Shown here one piece after another: positions 55,478 through 64,000 of a stretch of DNA of 64,000 bases. The first letter of the stretch is position 1. Each line of letters begins with the position of its first letter. The position numbers and the translations under genes are program-made. Origin of the DNA: Apium graveolens (lineage: Eukaryota; Streptophyta; Magnoliopsida; Apiales; Apiaceae); assembly GCF_009905375.1 (NCBI RefSeq), contig NC_133648.1:91080631-91144630 (forward strand). The letters are read 5' to 3'. The notes beneath the pieces were generated by a model. The model searched no databases and was not told the DNA's origin. It was given only the letters and a program-made list of their open reading frames with translations.

Positions 55478-57895
55478 CCCAAAAATGATATCATCAACAT
55501 AAATCTGGACCAGAAGTAAGTCCTTTCCATGGTTGAGGTAGAACAGTGTTTTGTCTATTGTCCCTCTGTTGAATCCACTTTCCAGAAGAAACTGAGCTAA
55601 AGTCTCATACCATGCTCTAGGAGCTTGCTTAAGTCCATAAAGTGCTTTATCAAGCCTGTAGACATAATCTGGATGTTTGGTATCTACAAAACCTGGAGGT
55701 TGTTCAACATATACCTCTTCCTCCAATTCTCCATTGAGAAAAGCACTTTTCACATCCATTTGAAAGACAGTAAACTTTTTGTGAGCAGCATAAGCCAAAA
55801 ATATCCTTATGGCTTCTAACCTAGCAACTGGTGCAAATGTTTCATCATAATCAATTCCCTCCTGTTGAGAGTATCCTTTTGCAACCAGCCTTGCCTTATT
55901 CCTTGTAATTATGCCATCACTGTCAGTTTTGTTTCTGAATACCCACTTTGTACCAACAACAGATCTATTCTTTGGTCTTGGCACTAGGGTCCAGACTTTG
56001 TTTCTTTCAAATTCATTCAACTCTTCCTGCATTGCTTGCACCCAATCAGCATCTTGAAGAGCTTCTTCTACTTTCTTTGGCTCAGTCTGAGAGAGAAAAG
56101 CATTATATAGACACTCATTTGAAGTACCTGTTCTAGTTCTGACACCTGCATCAGGATTTCCAATTATCAAATCAGGTGTATGTGATTTTGTCCACTTCCT
56201 TGCAGATGGAATGTTTTCTCTAGAACTGGATGCTCCCCCATGATCCATGCTATCTTCATTTTCATTTTCTGATGCTCCCCCTGAAACTATACTCTCTGAG
56301 TTGGATTCTTCAGTATTTAGATTTTCAGCGCTATCAGAACTTGGCTTATCAGAACTTGACGAATCAAAACTTAAAGAGCCAGATGCATGTTCTGATGTTT
56401 CTTGAGATGTGGTAGGATCTTGAGTATGCTCCCCCTGCATAGGTGCATCTTCTTTTAACGTAGTCACCACAGTTTCAATAACATCAGAGTTTAATCCGTC
56501 AGAGTTTGTAGTATCAGGACTTAGACTGTCAGGATTTTCAGTATCAGAATATGAGTCTTCATTTTCAAATCTCAGCTGATCATGGTCAACGAAATCTTTA
56601 AGACCAGTGATCTTCTTGTCATCAAAAGAGACATTGATAGATTCCATGACCACTTTTGTTCTCAAATTATAGACTCTGAAGGCTTTTGTGGAAAGTGGAT
56701 ATCCAACAAAGATTCCTTCATCAGCTTTTAGATCAAACTTTGATAGCTGTTCAGGATGAGTCTTGAGAACAAAACACTTGCATCCAAATACATGAAAATA
56801 TTTCAGATTTGGCTTCTTTTTCTTCACCATCTCATATGGTGTTTTTCCATGCTTGTTAATGAGTGTTGCATTTTGAGTAAAACAAGCAGTCTGCACAGCT
56901 TCAGCCCAGAAATAGGTTGGAAGCTTTGCTTCTTCAAGCATTGTACGTGCAGCTTCAATGAGAGTTCTATTCTTCCTTTCAACAACTCCATTTTGCTGTG
57001 GAGTTCCAGGAGCAGAAAATTCCTGCTTTATTCCATGGCTTTTGCAGAACTCTTCCATTATCAAATTCTTGAACTCAGTGCCATTATCACTCCTTAAAAT
57101 TTTCACAGAATCTTTGACCATTTTATCCAGCTGTTTGACATGATCAATCAAGATAGATGCAGTTTCACTTTTTGTGTGCAAGAAATACACCCATGTGTAT
57201 CTGGTGAACTCATCCACTATGACCAACACATACTTCTTCTTTGCAATAGACATGACATTTACTGGACCAAATAGATCAACATGTATAAGATGATAAGGCT
57301 CAAGAATTGATGATTCAGTCTTGCTCTTGAATGAAGATTTTCTTTGTTTGGCTTTCTGACATGAATCACAAAGACCATCAGGAGCAAATACTGTGTTTGG
57401 CAATCCTCTCACAAGATCTTTCTTGACCAGTTCATTTATATTGTTGAAATTTAAATGAGAGAGTTTCTTATGCCAATTCCAGCTTTCTTCAATTGATGCT
57501 TTACTTAACAGACAGATTGCAGAGCCATCAGTACTTGTTGAAAGCTTAGCTTCATAAATGTTACCACGTCTATATCCTTTCAGAACAACTTTGCCTTTAG
57601 ATTTACTCACAATTTCACAGTGTTCTTCAAAGAAATCAACATGATAACCTCTGTCACAGATTTGACTTATACTCAGAAGGTTGTGTTTAAGTCCTGAGAC
57701 CAGAGCTACTTCTTTAATGATGACATTCCCAAGATTGATATTGCCATATCCCAATGTTTTTCCAATCTTGCCATCTCCATAAGAAACACTTGGGCCAGCT
57801 TTCTCCACAAAGTCTGATAGCAGGGCCTTATTTCCAGTCATATGACCTGAACATCCACTGTCCAGAACTAGAATATTTTTCCTGTTGCCCTGCAA
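55478..57895 (-). pseudogene. pol: Cop4 pol (open but truncated in RT)
   Basis: An uninterrupted frame of about 800 codons. Protease: [12 protein letters not shown]. The GAG-pre-integrase zinc finger is intact ([18 protein letters not shown]). Integrase DDE residues lie in [18 protein letters not shown] and [11 protein letters not shown]. The linker is Ser/Asp/Glu-rich. RT reaches YVDD at 55490-55501 and IIFGG. The codons after that (to 55343) are vector-like read-through into flanking DNA and not part of the protein. All catalytic residues up to the break are present, in contrast to Cop3. Confidence 0.93.
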
Positions 57896-57907
57896 TCATA
57901 AAGACCA

Positions 57908-60243
57908 CTAATTATTAGTTTTAAGGACCCAGACTTGCTTGGATCCTTTGGCCTTATTAAGTTTGTTAACATTTGCAGCGGATTTAGCATCAGAGTTTAT
58001 GTTAACATTTTTCTTATCAGAATTTACATTATCAGACTTTGAATCAGAATTTATACTAGAAGGAACAATGGAAACTTTCTTCAAAGAAGGTTTTATTTGA
58101 TAATAATCATAGTACAAACTATGATATTCCTTACAAGTATAAATGGAATGCCATAAACTACCACAATGAAAACAAGGATTTTGTGGTTTGTATCTAACTG
58201 ACTGACTCTTAACTCCTGATTTTGAAGGTAAGGAGTTAATATTCTTATTTTTCCTGCAAAAAGAAGCCAGATGGTTAGAACTTCCACAGTTATGACATGT
58301 TTTCCTAGGAGCATCAGGAACAGGTTTATAATCATTGCTTTTATTCACACCTTCCTTTCCATTCCTATTTTTCCTAGGTGATTTTACCTTATTTGCATTC
58401 TTGACATCTTTCAGCTTATGCTTAAGCTGCTTCTTTGTCATTAAGCCTGTGTTTACTTCAGCTGTCTTTTCCTGTTTTAGTTTGTCAGAAGTTAATTCCT
58501 CTTTAACTTCTGATTTCTCATTATCAGACTTTACAGTTACAAACTTAACAGGTTTTAACTTTGGCTTTTGCTTAACAACATGCTTAATTTCTTCAGTTCC
58601 TTTATCATTCTTATTTTCTCCATAACCTAAGCCCTCTTTCCAATTTTCACTACTTAGCAAATTTTGAGTTGTTCTGCCAGAGTTAGTCCAAGTCCTGATT
58701 ATCTCTCTTTCCTTTTCTAACTCAGTTTTTAGAGATTCATTCATTTTTAGCACTTCATCCCTAACATAAAAAGCATCATCTCTATCCTTCTGAGTTTGAT
58801 GGAATATAACTAATTTTTTTTTAAGAAATCATTTCTTTTCTTAAAAACAAGATTTTCAGAAGTTAATCTTTCACATGTTAAGGTTTGATCTCTATATCTA
58901 ACAAACATGGTTTTAAGATATCTTCTCAACTCATTAATATCATCAGTATGAAAAGCATAAGTAGTCTGAGGTACCTTTGTTTCAGCAGCTTCAAAACTGC
59001 TCTCAGCACTTTCTTTATCAGCATTTGCCATCAATGCATAGTTCTCCTCACTTTCAGAGTCTGAAGTGTCTGTCCAGCTTTTATGCTTTGTGACAAGAGC
59101 CTTGCCTCTGTCACCCTTTACCTTCTTGCAGTCAGGAGATATGTGGCCTTTCTCACCACAGTTATAGCATTTAACATTGGTGTAATCTCCTCTGTCAGAC
59201 TTTCCTCCTCTGCCTTCAGATCTTCTGAAATTCTTCTTATCAGAACTTATGCTTTTCCTGGAAAACTTCTTTCTCTTCCTGAACTTCCTGTATGCAATCT
59301 TTGTGATTCCTTTCACCATAAGAGCACACAGTTTCATCATCTCCTCATCAGCATCAGTCTCAGGCAAGCTTTCAGAATCTGAGTCATCATCACTCTCAGA
59401 ACTTGATGACTCAGTATCAGACTTTATGAAAAGAGCTTTACCCTTGTCTTTCTATGAGGAAGCTGCTTTGGGGAATTCTTCTTCAGCCTTAAGAGCAACT
59501 GTCCTTGACTTTCCTCCTTTCCTCTTGCTTCTTTGTTCCATCTCCAGCTCGTGTGTCTTGAGCATTCCATAGATTTCGTCAAGAGTTGTTTCATCAAGAT
59601 TGTAGTTGTCTCTTATTGTCGTTGCCTTCAAATCCCAGCATTCAGGAAGAGCTAACAGGAACTTAAGGTTTGAATCTTCAAGATCATACTCTTTATCAAC
59701 CAATGACAAATCATTCAAAAGTTTGACAAATCTATCATATAAATCATTCAATGACTCATTAGTCTTTGAGTCAAAGTGTTCATACTCTTGAGTGAGTATT
59801 GTCTTCCTGTTCTTCTTAATTGTGTCAGTTCCCTGACATCTTGTTTCCAGAGCATCCCATATCTCCTTAGCAGTCTTGCAGTTGATTACCCTGTTTGACA
59901 TTACATTATCAATGGCACTATGCAGTAAGTGTCGTACCTTAGCATCCTTAGCAATTGATGCTATGTCCTCAGCAGTATAATCACTCTTCTCCTTTGGTAC
60001 GGTCATTGCTGCTTCACCTGCAACTGCAACAGCGAGTTTGGTTGGTTTGTGAGGACCTTCCTTGATTCTATCAAGGTATTCTGGATCTGTTGCTTCCAGG
60101 AACATGGTCATCCTTACCTTCCATATGGGATATTCAGATGGTCTCAGTATGGGGACTCTGATGGTCTCATATCGACTCTGAATTTGTGTCTTCGGTGGTT
60201 CCTCAGTTTTAGTAGGCTTAGTTGGAGTTTCTGTGTCCGACAT
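57908..60243 (-). pseudogene. gag: Cop4 gag (one stop and one frameshift)
   Basis: The ATG at 60243 (MSDTETPTKPTKTEE) is the natural start lost in Cop3. The core has YPIWKVRMTMFLEATDPEY and KTAKEIWDALETRCQ. A TAG lies at 59452-59454. An A-run length change near 58815-58825 breaks the frame before FHQTQKDRDDAF. Three CCHC knuckles (CYNCGEKGHISPDC, CHNCGSSNHLASFC, CFHCGSLWHSIYTC) match Cop3. Asp/Ser/Glu-rich and Lys-rich segments alternate. It ends in TAG at 57908-57913, in frame with pol. Confidence 0.92.
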
Positions 60244-60285
60244 GATTGTGTTTGGATCTTTAACTGTATGTATGTTAACAGATAG

Positions 60286-60297
60286 GCTCTGATACCA
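60286..60297 (-). other. Cop4 primer-binding site (tRNA-iMet)
   Basis: On the minus strand an exact TGGTATCAGAGC, two bases inside the LTR edge. Confidence 0.93.
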
Positions 60298-60299
60298 AT

Positions 60300-60913
60300 T
60301 GTTAGGTCACACACACACTGTAGAGGGGGTGAATACAGTGTATAGTACACTCAAATCGAACTTAAAGAACTTAAGTAACAGAAAACAAACTTTATTGAAA
60401 CAATAAACTCTGTTACAATATGGAACTGTTACCTCTCAGTGATGAACACATATCACGAGAGCTGCTAGGGTTATATAGAATAATAACTTCGATAATGATA
60501 ACACTTATAGTGTAAACCCCATGCCTGTGTTTATATACTACACAGTTACAAGATAATCGTTAATTGATATGGAATATAATTCTGCTTCCTAAAATATATC
60601 AATCAGATATCTTCTATTCCAAGTATTCCATTCTTCACGGAATTCCTTCTTCATGCATATCTCTTCTTATGTTTATCTCGATCTTCTTTCCTTTAATCAG
60701 CTACTGTCCTTATCTGATTGTCCTTCAGCACTTAAGTTCTGATATCTATCTTCTGATGATTATCTCGTGATAATACAAGTACTGATATCCTTAAGTCTTG
60801 ACTTCCAGTATAAGTACTGATCAACAGTTAAGTACTGATCTATCATGTTCACACAAGATCTGAAAGCTAAACATAAAACATATTAGCCATGACATTATCA
60901 AATATATCTAACA
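60300..60913 (-). repeat. Cop4 5' LTR
   Basis: A 614-bp LTR with TG/CA ends that matches Sol2. It has a TATA box at 60529-60536 on the minus strand (TATATAAA) and several agtacttga/cagtactt words. Confidence 0.93.
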
Positions 60914-61602
60914 CTACCGACGGATGATTGACAAAGCAGTCGACGGATGATCAAATGGCTATCAACGGATGTTCAATATAGCAGTCGACGGATGATCAAT
61001 GAAGCCATCAACGGATGATCATAAAATCGACGGATGATCATGTACTCAACGGATAAAGAATTCAAATATCAGTTGACAGTGACAGCATAGTCACATGCGT
61101 CGAAGTGTATGTAAATGAAATGAGGAAGCCTATTAACTGGGTAATTGAGAACAAAGTAGCAAAGCATTAAACCCGATAGTTTTTATAATGATCCTGTCTT
61201 TTGACTTTGTAATCTTGGTAATATATAAACCAAGAAGTAGCAAATAGAAACAAACATCTGAGATACAAAAAGTGAGAAATATTTGTAAGCAGAATTATTA
61301 GCATTTCTCTGTATTCTCAGTAGTTCATATTTGTAAGTAGCTGTGAGTATTCTTGCACAAAGAGTTCTCTCGATATATATTATATATCTCTGGTGGAATC
61401 ATTCAAATCCACCAGAAAGTTTTTAAAGACTCTTGTTTTTAATTACTTGTGTTTTGATTCACTTAAGTTTTTATTCCGCATTGTGCTAATCAATACACTT
61501 ATATTTATATTCGAGTTTGAACATTTTATTTCAAGAAAAAGTTCCAAGAATTCCATTCAACCCCCCTTTTGTAATTCTTTTCATATTGTTAAGGGACTAA
61601 CA
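60914..61602 (+). repeat. Cop5 5' LTR, left-truncated at Cop4
   Basis: It begins at ctaccgacggatgattg, homologous to Sol3 from about 52341, and ends AAGGGACTAACA. It includes six gacggatgatc-like words (60918-61045) and a TATA box at 61222-61229. Confidence 0.92.
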
Positions 61603-61604
61603 AT

Positions 61605-61616
61605 TGGTATCAGAGC
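61605..61616 (+). other. Cop5 primer-binding site (tRNA-iMet)
   Basis: An exact tggtatcagagc two bases after the LTR end. Confidence 0.93.
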
Positions 61617-61663
61617 AAGCTCTTAACTTACAAAGAGTTTAAAGATCAAAACAATACAGCAAG

Positions 61664-64000
61664 ATGGACAAGAAGGATGTTGGAGTCAAGATCCCTTTTT
61701 CTGGATAAAGATAATTACCATCATTGGAAGGTAAAGATGCATCTTCACATGCTTTCTCAAGATGAGACCTATGTGGACTGCATAGAAAAAGGCCCTCATG
61801 TTCCAATGAGAGCTGCAACAGGAAACGAGCCATCAGTTCCCAAGCCAAGGCATGAATGGTCTGATCCTGACATTGAACAAGTCAGGAAGGATGAAAAGGC
61901 CATGAATATCCTGTTTAATGGAGTTGATGGAGATATGTTTGACAACATTATCAACTGCAAAACTGCAAAGGAAGTCTAGGATACAATACAGATCATCTGT
62001 GATGGCATTGAGCAAGTTAAAGAAAACAAGATGCAACTCCTGATTCAGCAATATGAGCATTTTCATAATGAAGAGAGTGAGTCTCTCACTGACATCTTTA
62101 GTAGGTTTCAGAAACTACTAAATGCTCTAAAGTTGTATGGAAGGGTCTATCAGACAAAAGACTCCAATCTGAAATTTCTTAGATCTCTTCCAAAGGAATG
62201 GAAACCAATGACAGTCTCATTAAGAAACTCACAGGATTATAAAAAGTTTACTTTGGAGAGACTGTATGGCATCCTGAAAACCTATGAGCTTGAAATAGAG
62301 CAGGATGAAAGGATGGAGAGAGAAAAGAAGAAAGGAGGATCCATTGCACTAGTTGCTGAGTTGGAAAAGGAGAAGGAAGTGAAGATGGAAGCTATTGAAT
62401 CAACTTCAAGGGTCTGTGAGAACAAGGGCAAGGGGCTTGCAGTAGAAAGTGAAGATTCATTGAGCCAAGATGACATGGAGGACATTGATGAACACCTAAC
62501 ATTTCTTTCCAGGAGATTTGCCAAGCTCAAGTTCAAGAAGAACTTTGGAGCAGTCAAGCCAAATAGAAACATGGTGGATAAATCAAAATTCAAATGTTTC
62601 AAATGTGGCTTGGCAGGACATTTTTCCAGTGAGTGTAGGAAGTCAGATTCCAGTAAGAAAAAGTTTGAGTCTGTGGATTATAAGCAAAAATACTTTGATC
62701 TACTCAAGCAAAAGGAAAGGGCTTTTATTACACAAGAAAATGATTGGGCAGCAGATGGTCTGGATAAAGATGAAGATGTCAGTTATGTCAATCTTGCCCT
62801 AATGGCCAAGTCTGATGAGACAGAAGCAAGTTTCTTAAGTAATCAGGTAATTACTACAAACCTTGCACATTTATCTAAAGCTGAGTGTAATGATGCCATT
62901 AATGACATGTCTACAGAGTTATATCATTTGCGTGTTACACTTAAGTCTCTTACTAAAGAAAATGCTAAAATCAAAGAAAACAATTTGTTTTTGAGTGAGC
63001 GGAATAATGTGCTTGAGTCTCAGTTTATTGATTTTGAGAAATTAAGAATTGAGTGTAAGATTGCTAAGAAGGAATTAACTGAGTCCTTGAAAAAGGAAGA
63101 AATTTTGAAGAAGCAGCTCGAGCATGAACAAGAGGTGATTAAGGCATGGAAAACATCCAGGGATGTCCATGCTCAAATCACCAAAGTTCAAGGAATCGAG
63201 TCCTTTGGTGATGAAGCCTGGAAAAAGAACAAAGAGAAACTAGAACCTAATTTGGTTGATGGATTGCTAACAGATGTAGACTCGACAGATTATGAGGATC
63301 ATCCGTCAGATAAAAAAAAGTGTTATCCGTCGATTAATGAAAATCACCATCCGTCGGCTGTGAGCAAGCCCATCAGTAAAGCCAAAATAGTTAAGTTGAA
63401 TGAGAAGTATAGGTCTGTTTCCAAGAACTTTATTTCAGGAGAGTCGAGTCAAGTTAAGAAAGGGAAAAAGGCTCATGTTGGTCACATGACTGTCAAACAG
63501 TTAAGTGACAGACTTGAAAAGATTGAGGTAAAAACATAGACTAAAAGGAAAAACAATAGGAATGGTAAAGTAGGGATTAACAAACACAATAAGTACACAC
63601 CTGATAAATATGCTCCTAGAAAAATCTGTGTCAAGTGTGGTAGTGTAAATCATTTGTCTGTTAATTGCAAATCTGCCATGCCTACTTCCATGTCTGTGCA
63701 ACCTCAATTTCCTAACATGAATGCCATGCCTCCTATGCCTGTTAATGCTATGTCTATGCAGAACATGAATACACAATTTGCTAATATGCCATTTGCACCT
63801 AATCCTTATTATGCTGCATATAGTATGCCACAAATGCCATTTAGCATGCCTTACTGGAATAACATGTTTGCCCATAGCATACCATTTCCTGTTAGTCATA
63901 ATATGCATGATAATTCTGTTGCAATGAATGGTTTCAAAGGCCCAACTCAAATGACTAAGGATGAATCTGAAATTCCCAAGTCAAGTGAAATAAAGCCTAA
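61664..64000 (+). pseudogene. gag: Cop5 gag (broken; continues beyond window)
   Basis: The ATG at 61664 (MDKKDVGVKIPF) is followed by a frameshift near 61695. After it come YHHWKVKMHLHML and the copia gag core (IINCKTAKEV, KFLRSLPKEWKP). Stops: TAG at 61976-61978 (Trp in relatives) and TAG at 63537-63539. CCHC knuckles: CFKCGLAGHFSSEC (62595-62636) and CVKCGSVNHLSVNC (63627-63668). A coiled coil lies in 62900-63160. The part after the second knuckle is unusually rich in Met, Pro, Asn and Gln. The DNA coding for about 63290-63355 contains the same atccgtcg words as the LTR. Confidence 0.88.

Larger units (their letters stand above)
55478..60913 (-). mobile_element. Cop4: SIRE-like copia, truncated inside RT
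   Basis: Read on the minus strand: a complete 5' LTR (60913-60300), PBS, gag, gag-pol junction and pol up to the RT active site. Homology to Cop3 ends within a few codons after YVDDIIFG, and unrelated DNA follows. The rest of RT, RNase H, accessory genes and the 3' LTR are gone. Its LTR edge lies inside the Cop5 LTR at ctacc (60914-60918). Confidence 0.9.
60914..64000 (+). mobile_element. Cop5: SIRE-like copia, 5' part, runs off the window
   Basis: A partial 5' LTR (its first about 330 bp are missing compared with Sol3), PBS and gag. It belongs to the Sol3 family, distinct from Cop3/Cop4 by LTR and by gag sequence. Confidence 0.9.

Overview
This window is plant nuclear DNA made almost entirely of nested LTR retrotransposons. 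The evidence for a plant is Ty1/copia and Ty3/gypsy polyproteins of plant type (Tat-like and Athila-like gypsy, Angela-like and SIRE-like copia), primer-binding sites matching plant initiator tRNA-Met and an Asp-type tRNA, AT-rich plant introns with GT...TTGCAG borders, and the PF04195 'putative gypsy type transposon' domain, known only from plants. An asterid such as a member of Apiaceae is a guess. I found no intact host gene. A stretch of about 1 kb (54455-55477) is the only candidate for low-copy host DNA.

Layout, using local names. Cop1 (1-16361, minus) is a decayed Angela-like copia with a 1.55-kb LTR. That LTR is split by Gyp1 (4609-15503, plus; TSD acatc), an old Tat-like gypsy with 8 in-frame stops. 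Cop1 sits in the 3' LTR of Cop2 (16362-35505, minus), a SIRE-like copia reduced to its 3' part: a long accessory gene in the env position. Cop2 is split by Sol1, a 3.9-kb Tekay-like solo LTR (17923-21819; TSD tgaat), and by Sol2, a copia solo LTR (24359-35269; TSD ggata). Sol2 is itself split by Gyp2 (24783-35094, minus; TSD gtaac), a young element of the same family as Gyp1 with almost identical LTRs and one stop in pol. Cop3 (35506-44446, plus) is a 5'-truncated copia with gag, pol and two extra downstream ORFs; it runs into a 100-N assembly gap. After the gap a 36-bp tandem array is split by Ath1 (44690-51414, plus; TSD aactc), an Athila-like deletion derivative that kept LTRs, gag and protease but lost RT, RNase H and integrase. 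Sol3 (52014-53025; TSD acaac) is a further solo LTR. A MITE-like element (53319-54454) and the low-copy stretch follow. Cop4 (55478-60913, minus) is a sister of Cop3 cut off right after the RT active site, and it lies in the 5' LTR of Cop5 (60914 to the window end, plus), whose gag runs off the window.

Two accessory gene systems stand out. First, both Tat-like elements carry, downstream of pol and on the opposite strand, a complete-looking spliced gene with its own TATA box, two introns at equivalent positions, a PF04195-type domain and a coiled coil. Pol is nearly identical between the two copies, but this antisense gene is strongly diverged and the tandem repeats next to it are unrelated, so the 3' module seems to have been exchanged. 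Second, two different SIRE-like copia families carry related accessory proteins in the env position. One of them has an additional 89-codon ORF behind its own TATA box. In the Cop3/Cop4 family, gag and pol are in one frame but separated by two conserved stops and a consensus splice acceptor. A short word (GACGGATGATC) recurs in LTRs and inside coding sequence of the SIRE-like elements.

All pol genes here are broken, so none of these elements is autonomous as assembled. Their relative ages follow from the nesting order and LTR divergence.
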